This document shows, in pieces, positions 14,641 through 26,220 of a stretch of DNA of 64,000 nucleotides. How positions within the stretch are numbered: the first letter of the stretch is position 1; each line of letters opens with the position of its first letter. Origin of the DNA: Buddleja alternifolia (Eukaryota; Streptophyta; Magnoliopsida; Lamiales; Scrophulariaceae); contig CM033408.1 of assembly GCA_019426215.1 (NCBI GenBank), forward strand, positions 5,087,077-5,151,076. Reading direction: 5' to 3'. The position numbers and the translations under genes are program-made. The notes beneath the pieces were generated by a model. It was not told where the DNA came from, did not search any database, and saw only the letters and a list, made by a program, of their open reading frames with translations.

Positions 14641-15975
14641 GAACACGAGCTTGAGTAGTTTGACCTTTTTTCCACACATTTTATCATTTTTCATTAATCG
14701 AGTCGAGCTCGAATTGAGCTTCAAACTTATCGAAAAGGTTATTTAAGTTTGGTTTGAAACGTTAACTAATAGCTCAAACGGATTTTTACTGAATAATCTG
14801 GAGTTGGAGTCAAGTATCGAGTAGGTTGGCTCGTCTTTCAGCCTATGTACTACCAACTTTTTGAGAGGTTTTTGGGGCTTGATATGATTTTTTTTTTTTG
14901 ATAATTGTGCTTGATATGATTTATTTGTATGTTTTAACATTTTAAGCTTTATATTAGGGCTTTAAGTCGTTTGACACTCTGCAAATGTGTGTGGAGGTTG
15001 CAATTCATGGGTGGAGGCTTTTATCTGTCTATTATAATTTTCTGAATCCGGGTTTTTGGAGTTTTTATAATTAATTTTGAGGATTCCAGTATATATTGAG
15101 GATTTTAGTATATATGAAATGTTTTTATGCATAAAGTAGAAGCCTGTGTTTGAAACTTATATTGAAAGTTGGAATTTAAATAAATCGTCTTGCTTTCTCG
15201 AACACTTGATGAAGTGTTGTTTGATTTCAGCAGCATGTTCTAGATTCTAAATCTCGTTTTCTGATTCAAAAGTACAAAATTAAGTATTCGATTTTGCGAA
15301 CTACTTTTCTTTTGTTATGGTAGAAAACGTTGGAGCTGAAAACGAGTCGAGCTCGAGCAATTCGACTCTTTTTCACATATTTTATCATTTTTTAGTAATC
15401 GAGTCGAGTTGGAGCCGAGCTTCAAACTTATCAATGTTCAAGCATGGTTTGAAATGTTAACTAACCAAGCTCAAATGAGCTTTTACCAAACAATCTGGAT
15501 CGAGTATCGAGTAGCTTGCTTCGTTTTTCAGCCCTATGTGTTAATAACTTTTTGAGAGGTTTTTGGTATTTGATAGGATTTATTCGTTTGTTTTACCTTT
15601 TTAAGCTTTATATTAGGGCTTTGATTCCTTTGATTCTGTGCAAATGTGTGTGGAGGTTGCAATTCATGGGTGGAGACTTTTATCTGTCTACCCGGTTTTT
15701 GGTTTTTTTTTTTTTTTAATAATTAATTTTGTGGTTTCAGTATATAAAATGTTTTTGTGCATAAATTTGAAGCCTGTGTTTGAAACTTACATTGAAAGTT
15801 GGAATTTCAATAAATTGTCATACTTTCTCGAACACTTGATGATGTGTTATTTGATGCCAGCAGCGTTTTCTGATTCGGAATCTATTTTTCTTATGGTTTT
15901 GGGACAAAAGTATGAAATTAAGTATTCGATTTTGCGAACCACTTTTCTTTGGTTATGGTAGAAAACTTTGCAGCT
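14641..15975. repeat. Direct tandem duplication of about 0.65-0.7 kb
   Basis: Copy 1 (about 14641-15330) and copy 2 (about 15341-15975) share long matching blocks in the same order: TTTTATCATTTTTNANTAATCGAGTCGAG, CTTTATATTAGGGCTTT, TGTGTGTGGAGGTTGCAATTC, TTGAAACTTAYATTGAAAGTTGG and AAGTATTCGATTTTGCGAAC. The copies differ by point changes and small indels, so the event is not recent. No clear reading frame is conserved; this looks like intronic or leader DNA of the neighbouring gene. Confidence 0.75.
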
Positions 15976-16679
15976 GAAGAGTGAAGATGATAGTTGCTAG
16001 TGCAGAGTTGTACCAGGTGCTTTAATGCTAACATTGATGTAGCTCAAGTCTTGTAGCGGATGCATTTGATTTTCGTCTGCTGCTGAAGAGATTAAGATAA
16101 ATAGGTATTACATTAGTTAGAAAAATAAGGTGATGTGGAAGGCTTTGTATATGGTCAGAGAAAGCATACAAATTGATACTTCTGGCCTTTCAGTTAGATT
16201 CTTGATGATGAAAAAGATGAACAAAGAGACAAGAAGTTTGGAAAGGATAGGTAATTATGGGAGTAAAATGAAATAAAGCCTTACCATATAACCACAGCTC
16301 GAGTTTCCTTTAATCAGAAGCATGTACTGCCAATGGTTAAGAGAAAGAATGCGTTGCACATATTATTTTAAATTTCTGTTTTGGTCGCAATTTCGGTGGA
16401 TATTCTGGAAAATCGGACTGAAAGTGGTATTCCATTTTAAGACCCTGAGAAATCTGAAATTTCGACACTTTGACCGAAATTTAAGTCCATGGTTATACAT
16501 TGAACTGCTATCATAATCTTGAGAAGGGAATACAGAAGGACGAATTAGAATTAGAGATGGAGAAGGATTTAACAAATGTATCTGTAGGAGACAAAAGATA
16601 GAGTGGAAGTGAAGGAAAAGTATGGAGAAAAGAAAGTGATACAGCTATAACATCAAATTGAAACAATCTTATAAGCATG

Positions 16680-16683
<4 letters not shown>

Positions 16684-16713
<30 letters not shown>
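16684..16713. repeat. (AC)n microsatellite
   Basis: About fifteen AC units without interruption. Confidence 0.9.
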
Positions 16714-16714
<1 letters not shown>

Positions 16715-17218
16715 CCGGCTTTGTGAAACATTTAAACAAAAGACTAGGCATCTTGACACATTTTTAGCTAGCTGTATAAGAGTTGGGAAAGACTAAAACC
16801 TACAAGCCGTGAATAAAATATATTTTTTTTGTAAGCAATTGCCTTCTATTTCAGTTTGGCCAAAATATTCGGTGTTGACTAGCTCATCTATTTCACCATT
16901 TGTGGCGATGCTCATTAGTATTGGTAGGGACGGATCCAGGAATTTTGGTGCGGGGGGTGAATATAAAAAAGGAGGGTAAATCTTGATATTTTTAAACTTT
17001 GAGTTCACCAGCCCTCCGTCTCTGTCCCTTAAGTATTGGGGCTTAATTATGAAATAGTTGAGCTAGTCTATGATCGAATAGTTTGGCTATGCATGCATGG
17101 TTGTATTCGTTCATCCGTGGCTTGTATACTTCCTAATTTTCAAAAAGCTAGCTGAAAGAGTAGTCCAAGGTGATTGGTACTTTTTCCATTGCCGTATTCT
17201 TCTTGTTTTAATAGAAAC

Positions 17219-17459
17219 TATGGATTTATTGTCAGCACTGTGATTGTGCGTATCACAGTGCGTTGATTGGCAGCCCTATTTTTGATTCGGGAGTACTGTG
17301 ATTTTGTCGGGACTAATTGCCCAAGATATGGCGCTTATATGGGCGCAACCACCTCATAGCCATTTGGTACTTTGAGTTGCCAAGTGTATAAGGGAATAAA
17401 GTTGAGCCTCTGCTATCAGCTATAACTTTTAGTCCAGTAGTAACCGCTTGATCCTAACA
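17219..17459 (+). repeat. TRIM 5' LTR
   Basis: 241 bases, starting TATGGATTTATT and ending GATCCTAACA. It aligns along its length with 17516-17762 with moderate divergence. Confidence 0.8.
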
Positions 17460-17461
17460 AT

Positions 17462-17473
17462 TGGTATCAGAAC
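17462..17473 (+). promoter_or_regulatory. Primer-binding site of TRIM
   Basis: TGGTATCAGAAC, complementary to the 3' end of initiator methionine tRNA with one mismatch, starting three bases after LTR1. Confidence 0.7.
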
Positions 17474-17515
17474 AAGGTCATGGGTTCAAGTCTCCTAAGC
17501 AAGTGCTGGGGTGAT

Positions 17516-17762
17516 TGTGGATTTATTGCTAGTACTGTGATAGTGCTGATTGAGCGTTTATTGGCAGCCCACCCTTTGATTGGGGAGTACTGTGATTGTG
17601 TTGGGACTAACCGCCCGACCCATGACACTTCTATGGGCGCAGCCACCTCATGCCATTTGGTACTTGGAAAGCACCACACAAGTTTATAAGGAAATAAAGT
17701 TGCGCCTCTGCTATCAGCTATGCTTATGCTTTTAGCCTAGTGGTATGCGCTTGATCCTAACA
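17516..17762 (+). repeat. TRIM 3' LTR
   Basis: 247 bases, TGTGGATTTATT to GATCCTAACA, followed directly by the target duplication GAAAC. Confidence 0.8.
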
Positions 17763-17871
17763 GAAACTGTCATTCTTTAGTTCATCTTGTCCCGTGAATG
17801 TAGGCTAAATGACCGAACCACTTATGTCTTCGTATTCTTCTTCTTTCTCTCTTGTTCATCATATTTAACAG

Positions 17872-18840
17872 GATCATTGGGAAGACAAAATGGAGGCATC
17901 TTTCTTGGTGTTTATGAAAGTAGGCCACTTTTTGGAGCGTATTTTGGAACCAATGTGAAATTTATGCTCAACATTTCTTGTGCAGTTCTCTTAAACATCG
18001 ATAATGTTGCTGATACAAGAGTTAGTTGCTTATTAAATGCAGTCCAGATGGAAAATTAGTAGTTCTTGAGCTCATAATGTCGTTTGTGTACCCCTTTCTT
18101 TAGAAATATTAGCTGAAACTTGCTGATCCACACTGGTAAATCAGAGTGAAATGACCTGGCTACCTCCGGTTGGATTTCTCTTCGTGAGTTAAAATTCTCG
18201 CCAAGTAACTTTGAGTTTGAATTGGAACTTTGATTCAAATTGATTGTGAACTGTATGATTATAGTTTCGTGGACTCGATTACAAGCTTATAATATTTTTT
18301 TGGGTAAATTAGACACCCCTACATAAGACCCTAATGGAAAAGACCGTAAAATTATATTACAAAATTTCACTCCTTGTCTGCAGATTGCCATTTCATCCCA
18401 ATTTTGTGACAGGGGTTTCTTGGTGTTTTGTAAAAGCTCGGAGAGTTTGTGGCAAGTATCCAATAAATGAGGGAGTGTGAATGGAATTAGCCATTTTTTT
18501 TTCTCATTATATTATTGAACTTTAGCTACCATTTTGTTATTTGCAGGATAAAGACCATCATTTTATGGATAAGAAAGAAGCTGGCAATGAGCATGATGAG
18601 GATGTGACTCGTGAGTCACTAATTGCAATCTCATACGTACTACCCGACTCTGAACCAACGGCTGAAAATTCACCCAAAAATACAGAAGGCGATGAATACA
18701 ACAAACCTTTGGACCATGATGGAGGCGAGAAATATAGGTCTATGCTGATCTCTATTTCTTATTCACCTTCACCAGATACGACACTGCTACCTCTCTTGCC
18801 TGGGCAACTTGAAACTACCTCTGTTGCCTCGGCAACTTGA
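17872..18840 (+). CDS. Two 3'-terminal exons of an unidentified plant gene
   Basis: Exon A 17872-17954 follows a TTTAACAG acceptor and reads as LGRQNGGIFLGVYESRPLFG then AYFGTN before a GT donor. Exon B 18547-18840 follows TTTGCAG, starts DKDHHFMDKKEAGNEHDEDV and ends in a TGA after VASAT. The phases fit: exon A ends at a codon boundary and exon B begins at one. Exon B is acidic and contains two copies of a motif, SLIAISYVLPDSEP and SMLISISYSPSPD. I do not recognise the family. One possible further exon is 16198-16250 (ILDDEKDEQRDKKFGKD between AG and GT), not proven. The first exon and start codon were not found; the gene may begin near 14.2 kb. The TRIM and the 0.7-kb duplication would lie in its introns. 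Confidence 0.45.
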
Positions 18841-19240
18841 AGGTTAGCATAGGCGACAGGTTCATATTATGATGTAAAATATTATGATAATAATATGTTG
18901 TAATATTTGGCGGGCTTCTACTTGTCTGTGATTTATCTTTTAAATGCTGGTCTTTTGTAAATGAACTTTGTTATAAAATCGAATGGATTGTGTATTATGT
19001 CTTTTCTTTTTCAAGAATGCCTCTGTAAAAGATCGTTAGAAGGTTGTCTTTGGGTGTCAATTTACACACACTGTCGAGTCGAGTTTTGTTTTGCAATTGT
19101 ACAAATTCATTATTTGGGAGATGAAAACCATAGTCACGGGACTAGATTAAATCTTCTGGTTTTTCTAACTTCTGCTGTTTACTAAGTCTGCTTTGTACAG
19201 GCATGGAAAATTGTTTCCGCTATGTTCGTGGCGATGATGT
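18841..19240 (+). other. Probable 3' untranslated and downstream region of the unidentified gene
   Basis: AT-rich sequence after the stop at 18838-18840, with GATGATAATAATATG-type words but no clear single AATAAA. The boundary is not determined. Confidence 0.3.
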
Positions 19241-19247
19241 ATAATGG

Positions 19248-19434
19248 ATAGTGTTAGTATATGTATTGTGTTTATAGTCTCAGCCCATAATTGTATAGTC
19301 ATGGTCCGTTAGTTGTAGCTTATATATATATAGGCTCTTGTAAAATTGTATAATAATTTTACAGATTATGCAATACATACATAGAGTTCTCTCTATCTTA
19401 CGTGCTTGAACTCTATTAGTCTTTCGTTGATGCA
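19248..19434 (+). mobile_element. Possible Copia-type solo LTR fragment
   Basis: It starts TGTTAGTATATG, has a TATATATATATAGGCTCTTG promoter-like core and a TTCTCTCTATCTTACG tail, the usual layout of short Copia LTRs. No target duplication or certain right end was found, and no partner LTR is present. Confidence 0.3.
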
Positions 19435-19772
19435 AAATCGTATTCGATAATTGCTACGTAGTAGTATTCGTTTGGCCTTGAATTTTGGATCCGTGCAGTT
19501 CAGTAGAGTATTATTATCTGTCGAGAAAATTGCATCCCAGTACAAAGTAATAAACATTTCATATTAGGAAACACTAATCCTAGTTGATCCTTGATTTGTA
19601 CTTCAATGTCTCAAATGGTTGGGCCCATGAACCCGTTCCCCGGACCACTTCAGCGTGACTCGACCCATGCCAAAAATTATCGTTCATGCGGGCATGTGCC
19701 TGATCATTCGTCTGGATGGGCCCTTTTTTCTGAACCTGGATCAAGCTCAGCCCAGACCCAGTTTATTATGTA

Positions 19773-19773
19773 T

Positions 19774-19810
<37 letters not shown>

Positions 19811-19812
19811 AG
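19773..19812. repeat. (CA)n-(TA)n compound microsatellite
   Basis: About thirteen CA units followed by TA units. Confidence 0.85.
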
Positions 19813-19849
19813 TATATTTACATGTAATATATCTGAGGCTACCGGCTAA

Positions 19850-21742
19850 CAGAGATTATATTAGCCAACACATTTTCTATTTTTTAAACCTTCCTCAAAA
19901 TCAAAAAATATCAAGTTTTCCCTTTATGTTTTTATATTCGCTCACCCGGATATAAAATTCTAGGTCCGTCCTCACAAACCCATTTTGAAGTGTAATCACG
20001 GACGGGCGACGGGCAATCTTTTCAAATCTTGTGTTTATCTTTGGTTGTCTTCTTTAGCTCTTTACAACGTCAGTATTGTATATTGTTATTTTCTGCTTTT
20101 GATCTACTTAGGAATTGGGAAATCTTTTATTTCCTAGTTCATATAGTCTATTTTACGTATATATGTTCATCCACTTTTTTATTTCCTAGATTTTGTCACT
20201 TTCCTTTTATAGACTGGAAAATAGTTATACTGTGGTTGGTTTTGTATTTTTATGCTACGTAGTGACGACGTATCAACTTGTTGTATAGACCATATATACA
20301 GTTTTGGTTGTTGGAGTTAAACTTAAGAGAAATAAAGATTTGTGTTGTGTCATTTTCCCCATGTGGTTTCGCATTTCCAATGTTTCTATCCTTGATATTT
20401 TTCTTAAAGTTGAATTTAAAAATGTCAAAATAATATTTTTTTTATTTTTTTTAATACAATGAGAAGGGGACCCTAACGATCTATCCCGACAGACTCGAGT
20501 TTATATTGTTATTAGCGTCTTCGTTCTTATTATCCCTTATTAATAGTGAGGTCGGAATCACCCTCGCGTTATTAATTGTGGAAGAATTGGTTTTTAAACT
20601 GATTATAGTAAAAGTTTGACTTTTCAATTTTTCCGATACATGCTTGTTAGAAATTAGACTGGTAAGTCTAATTCGGAAACTCAAAATAATCACAAAAAAT
20701 AACAAGTGATTTTACGTGGTTAAGTTAAATCTATCTACGTTCACAATACACATCAAATATCTTCTATTAAAATTATTAGAACGATTCATATTATAAAAGA
20801 AGTTTTATTTTATTGATTGAAAGCTTGGAGAACGAGAATTGCATTTCAATCCAAAATTAGAAAACAGTGATTAGATTGACCCACGTTGGTGGATGTCACG
20901 ATCCAAACCATACCATACCACATCATGGGCACCACAACCTCGACTGGGGTGGGTTGTGGCGTGTTGCACACTTGGCTCCAGCGCTGTGGAGTCGAGCGTT
21001 CATCTTTTAATTTGATTCTACTCTTGACTTTCGATTTGGCTCCATAAAAAATTAAGATTTTCCCAAAAAAGAGCAAAACGTTCATCCAAATCCCGTTTAT
21101 AGTCTGAATTCAAATTTTAGCTTCTCAATAGGATGGGTTACGTGGCTTCAATTACATATTGGCCTTGAACGTTACAACTATTGCTTTGAGACACATGAGT
21201 AACTTAATATCATTTATAGTACCCATCATATAATGTTTTCTAAACTATCGTAAAGCGCGACACATGTATAGAGTGGTAATTTTAGGATACATAGAGAAAA
21301 TAAAAATTCTCTACATATCCCTACTATCCATATACACGTATATCGTGCATATGCAGCTGTAGGAGAAATATTGCACAATATTCTAAATTTGAATTGGATT
21401 GAGTGCAAGCTAGCATGGGATAACACTTTTACCAACTAGGTGTTTATAGTTGGCTCATTATGTTGGCTCATTATCAACTTGTATCATTATCATTGTTTTA
21501 TAAGTTGTGTGGATATTTAAAATATTAATTACCACCCCGATGAATGTCTAAATTATGGGTCCATCCTCGTGATTTACCATATTACTTTTTTTTTTTTATA
21601 AGAAATTTACTATATTACTTGTATCGTTTTGAGAAAACGAGGAAACCCAAACGAAAATGACAAAATGTCCAAAATACCATTGACTAAATTTTTTTTTTAA
21701 AAAAACAGAAATAAAAGACAACAAAGAAAAGGAAAATTAAAG
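19850..21742. other. Gene-free AT-rich spacer
   Basis: No coding region was recognised. A word close to TAGGTCCGTCC at about 19962 recalls a degenerate repeat also seen at 16928-17035 and 41170-41215. TGTCACGATCC near 20895 resembles the start of some Gypsy LTRs but has no partner. Confidence 0.35.
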
Positions 21743-21879
21743 AAAATATTACATCTTTTAATAGTGTTAAAATAATAGCATAAAACGCTGTTGCTGACAG
21801 CGTTTCTACCTAAGAGACCCTGTCAGCAACATTGTCTTATATTTTTTGTTTTTTTTTTAAATAAAATAATGAAGGCGCT

Positions 21880-21941
21880 GTTGGCAATAGTGTCTTTCGA
21901 TATCGGTAATATTACCGTTATTGAAAGACGCTGTTGCCAAC
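21880..21941. other. Hairpin with TAATATTAC at its apex
   Basis: The stem arms 21880-21898 and 21923-21941 pair at 17 of 19 positions. The loop contains the 14-base palindrome CGGTAATATTACCG (21904-21917), with TAATATTAC at 21907-21915. That nonamer in a stem-loop is the nick site of geminivirus-type rolling-circle origins. Here it lies inside the left arm of the fold-back element; function is unproven. Confidence 0.5.
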
Positions 21942-22199
21942 AACATTTTTTCAACTCCGTATAATACAACAATTACTTTCTCCAAATTTTACACTACCAT
22001 TTATCCAAAAATTCTCTCCTTCAAAATTGTCTCCAATTAACCAATTCATGGTAATTCTTTAATTTCATATTTTTTTTGTCTTGCTTAAATTTGTTCTTGA
22101 ATTAAATTGTAGAATTTCTTTCAATTTAAACCATAATTCTCAATTTTTTTTGAATCAAATTAGGGTTTGAATTAGTTTGGTTTATTAAATTTAGTGTTT

Positions 22200-22735
22200 A
22201 TATTTTATTGTTATAATTATAATTTTGAATTTTAGGTATAATTTGTGCGTATAATTTTGGATATTTAGGTGTAATTTCGAATTTAATATTATGGTATAAT
22301 TTTCATATAATTTTGAGGTATAATTTCAAATGTTTAGATTTACTTTGTACGTATAATTTTGACTCAGTAGTTATAATTTTTAGGTTTAATTTGTAATTTA
22401 GATGCATAATTTGTACATATAAATTCTAATTTTTAGGTATTATAACTTTGAATTTTAGGAATAATTTCGATTTTTAAGTATAATTTGTATGTATAATTTT
22501 GAATTTAGTGTTTATTTATGGTTTGAACTTTGATATAAGTGTTTAGTTTGTTGTTATGTAGAAATTTAGGTATAACTTCGGATATTTAGGTATAATTTTG
22601 AATTTAGTTTTATGGTATGTATTTTCATATAATTTTGAGGTATACTTCCAAATATTTAGGTTTGCTTTGTATGTATAATTTCGAATGAGTAGTTATTATT
22701 TTTAGGTTTAATTTATAATTTAGAAGTCTAAATTA
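22200..22735. repeat. AT-rich iterated left arm of the fold-back element
   Basis: Irregular tandem units of about 20-30 bases built on GTATAATTTNGAATTTTAGG. The reverse complement of the same unit fills 25500-26220. Confidence 0.65.
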
Positions 22736-22858
22736 CCTAGAAATATCTCGAGAATACGCCTTATGTAGTTACGTGCAAGAAGCAAGAGCCCACTGGGAGC
22801 TCAATGTAGGTCCTGAGTATCGATCAGATATTGAGATGCCTGATGAAGAGAATAACTA
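22719..22858 (+). other. Short unexplained open exon-like frame, plus strand
   Basis: Codes YALCSYVQEARAHWELNVG then PEYRSDIEMPDEENN and stops with TAG. It has balanced codon use unlike the AT-rich arm just before it. It converges on the PMD pseudogene. It could be the last exon of a second transposon gene whose front was deleted; the family is not recognised. Confidence 0.25.
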
Positions 22859-23063
22859 GATTCTTGTCAATTAGTTTCAGCAAGAGCCCAACTACATTGT
22901 TGTCAATTAGTTTCATAATTTTCAAATTCCGTATTATTTTCGTATTTCATATCATTTTTTTGGACTTCGAATTAAACATCTACGTCAATAAATATCAAAT
23001 TCTCAAACATTATCCAAAACACCACAACAAAATAAAAATACACAACGACCAACAAAACATAAA

Positions 23064-25468
23064 CTATCCATGTGGTTGCTGACCACAATGTCCCCCCGTC
23101 CTCGTAGATCGTCTCCTAATTGTTTCTTCTACTTCATCATTGTACAGAACTAGTGATACATCAAACTGTGCAAAAGGTGGGGGTGGAATCCTATGTTGTG
23201 GAGGTATATCACTCAACTGGTCCAGACCGAGATCAGAAAGAGAAAATGTTGGTGTACTAAAAGAAGTCCTTGAATCTGAAAAAGTGATTGGCAAATCAAG
23301 CATTGGGGAATGTCGGCTCACCAATGGAGGGATGAGGATGAATCGAACTCAATGCTCCAACATTGTAGGGAGGAGGATAAGTCGAACTCGATGCTCCGAC
23401 ATTGTAGGAATGATGATAAGTCGAAGTTGGGTCGGCCATCATTGGTGTTACATCTTCCTCCTTATTAACCTATACATCCTCATCCTCATCTACATTCCCG
23501 TCCTCCTCTACATCTTCATCCCCCTCCAACGCACTCCGACTTCTCATATGTGAAAGCATGGCTTCTCCTCAACGTCTATGACCGTGAGCACCGACGTCTA
23601 CAATGCCACTACGTCTACATGTGACTAAACAACGTATGTTCCTAAAACTCGATCTCACATGCCCAAGTGCCCTATCAACATTACTGCTGGTTCGAGGGAT
23701 TTGTTCAATGGCATTTTGCGCCTCTTGAATTTGATAATCTTGAAAAGATAAAATAAAGAATAGTATCAAAGAAAATATGATACAAAACAAATATCATTAA
23801 AACGAAAGGAAAACAATATCAATTACTAACCACATTATGCAATAGAGGGGCCGACTCTGCTTGGTGTTCCACACATCTCCTATTCAAGGGTGGTGAAATG
23901 TAATGACGGGTGATTCGATCATATCGCTCTTCATATCCTCGTTCTATGTTGTCTCCCCCCTTCTCAATAGATTGTCCAGTCACAACGTGTAATAATCGAT
24001 TATTCCAGATTTGAAGTTTTGAGCGTGTTTAACTACCCAATTATCAATGGCCGTACCCTTGCAGCTCACCCTTCGAACATATCTAGGTGTAGGTTTTAAT
24101 AGATTGGCGTAATCCGAATTGTCGAAGAACAGGCTCGGAACGATGATGCTCCACAATGGCGAAGAATATCATTGGAGCCGATGCTCTCCATACGTTACTG
24201 TTCAAACATTCATGTGGCAACTCAGCGATGTTTGCATCATTGAGGTTGTAGGGTGTCCAAACAAACTAAAATGTGAAAAAAATGTATTAGAGTATTTTAG
24301 TATTTAATAATTTTATGATAAATTTTTCGCCTCACATGTCCATCGCCATCTGATCAAGTCCATCTCTAATCACCCCTATGTTGTGACTGACTATAGCAGT
24401 ATATGAAACAGGTCGATACCACCTTCATACAACAATCATTCAAATAATTCAAAAAAAAATAGAAGGTTAATTAATTAAAATTTATAATTAAGTGGTAAAT
24501 TACCGGGAAGCATAAGAAGCTCGGGCAATGCCATTCAAATCAACTACCGCCATCTCTCTAGGTACCCTACTAAGCCTTACAACCATCATCCTAGACCATG
24601 CCCATATTTGTTAAAGGATAAATATATTAATTGAATAACCATGAATTATTATAGTAGAAATAATAATAACTAAATAATAAATTTTCTCACCTCTAACAAT
24701 GGCATGAAACCTCTAATATTTTTGGTGTCTTTCTGGCAAGCATTCGCCAATTGTCGGTACAAAAATGCCGATAGCACTCCCCCAACTATATGTGTTTACT
24801 AGGTTGATATCTTCAAAAAGCACCAACCACAGTATCATAATAACATCTCCTGTGATGTCAGGACATATCATACCCCTGAGCAACAAAAGGGCCCAATAAC
24901 GGGCTATCTGATCAACTCTGAATTCTTCAGGTTGATCAGTTATTCGGGCAGGCACCGAGATCATATACTTGACAAGCTTGTGGACTGGTATTCGATGACC
25001 TTTCTTGAAATCTTCGGGCGTCATTTGCATCCCTAATAGTTGAAAGACATATTCGGCGAAATCTTCAAATCTTCGGAATTACCGATATGCAACTACAGGC
25101 CAACCATCAATTGGTAGACCATATATAACCAAAATTTCTTAAAGAGTTATCGTAGCCTCCCCAGTTCTAAAATGAAATGTGTTGGTCTCGGGGAGCCATC
25201 TCTCGACTAGGGCGGGCACAAGGCCCATATCATTTTTGAAAAGAGCTAACTTGTATACCCTATAGAACCCCATATGATGAAGTTTTAACAGGACACAACA
25301 ATGTGGAAAAACTCTATAGGCATCTTTAAAATATAAATGGTCACATCGCCTAGCATGGAACACAAAGTCTTCCTAATCAAGGACCTATTCACATCTATGA
25401 TTTGCCTGATCATACAATACGCTATGGTCTACCGGACCATATATATTATCACCGTACTCCTGCGCCAT
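23064..25468 (-). pseudogene. Plant mobile domain (MAIN-like) protein, degenerate
   Basis: The start ATG at 25468 gives MAQEYGDNIYGPVDHSVLYD. Then come FHARRCDHLYFKDAYRVFPH, MGFYRVYKLALFKNDMGLV, ALVERWLPETNTFHF, GEATITL and IYGLPIDGWPV, the characteristic PMD order. Later blocks are QLLGMQMTPEDFKKGHR, RYWALLLLRGM, AFLYRQLANACQKDT, WAWSRM, and around 24260-24130 WTPYNLNDANIAELPHEC. In-frame stops occur near 25380, 25370, 25140 and 25077, and a frameshift near 24785. C-terminal parts lie at 23790-23569 and 23324-23064, the latter ending in an Arg/Gly-rich tail. Some gaps (for example near 24490) look like introns. The intact family acts in gene silencing and meristem maintenance when domesticated (MAIN, MAIL1). 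This copy cannot make a full protein. Confidence 0.75.
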
Positions 25469-25499
25469 CCTGCATTTAAATTACTGCTAGAATGTTGAT

Positions 25500-26220
25500 T
25501 TAAATTAAACAGTAGAAATTAAACATACTATTTAGAAATTATACATACTAATTAGAAATTGTATCTATTAATTCGAAATTAAACATACTAATTAGAGATT
25601 ATACCTAGAAATTATACATACTAACTGGAAATTGTATCAATTAACTCGAAATGAAACATATTAATTAGAAATTATACCTATTAATTAGATATTATACATA
25701 CAAATTCAAAATTAAACATACTAATTAGAGATTATACCTAAAAATTGGAGATTATACTTACTTAGAAATAAAAATTATACCTACTAATCTAAATTACACA
25801 AAAGATCAAAATTAAATCTACTAATTCAAAATTATACCAAATCATTAAAAAATTATACCAACCAATTCAAAAATATACCTAACAGTTCAAAATTAAACGT
25901 GAAAATTTGAAATTAAACCTAAAAATCCCAATTAAACCAAACCATTCAAAAATTATACCAACCAATTCGAAAAATGTGCCTAACAATTCGAAATTAAACC
26001 TAGCAATTCGAAATTAAACCTAACAACTCGAAATTAAACCTAAAATTTAAAATTAAACCCTAACAATTCGAAATTAAACCTATTAATTCAAAAATTACAC
26101 CAACAAATTAGAGAATTATACCAAACAATTCGAAAATGAACCTAACAATTCAAAACTATAACTAAAAATTCGAATATAAACCCTAAATTACAATACCATT
26201 ACAATAAAATAAAAACAATA
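25500..26220. repeat. AT-rich iterated right arm of the fold-back element
   Basis: Irregular tandem units around CGAAATTAAACCTAACAATT and AATTAGAAATTATACCTA, the inverse complement of the left arm at 22200-22735. Confidence 0.65.

Larger units (their letters stand above)
17219..17762 (+). mobile_element. TRIM (terminal-repeat retrotransposon in miniature)
   Basis: Two direct repeats, LTR1 17219-17459 and LTR2 17516-17762, flank only 56 bases. LTR2 starts TG and both end CTAACA; LTR1 starts TA, probably mutated from TG. Just after LTR1, 17462-17473 reads TGGTATCAGAAC, matching the plant initiator-Met tRNA primer site TGGTATCAGAGC at 11 of 12 bases. The short tail AGTGCTGGGGTGAT before LTR2 is a weak polypurine-like tract. 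A 5-bp target duplication GAAAC occurs at 17214-17218 and 17763-17767. There is no coding capacity, so it must use proteins from other LTR retrotransposons. It lies in or near an intron of the unidentified gene. Confidence 0.82.

Noticed and set aside
15516..15961. Overlapping plus-strand frames in the tandem duplication
   Set aside because: The frames are not conserved in the other copy and contain T-run low-complexity sequence.
21907..21915. Integrated geminivirus
   Set aside because: Only the nonamer hairpin is present; no Rep or coat-protein reading frame was seen nearby.
23140..23553. 137-codon plus-strand frame
   Set aside because: Antisense to the C-terminal part of the PMD pseudogene; no domain of its own.
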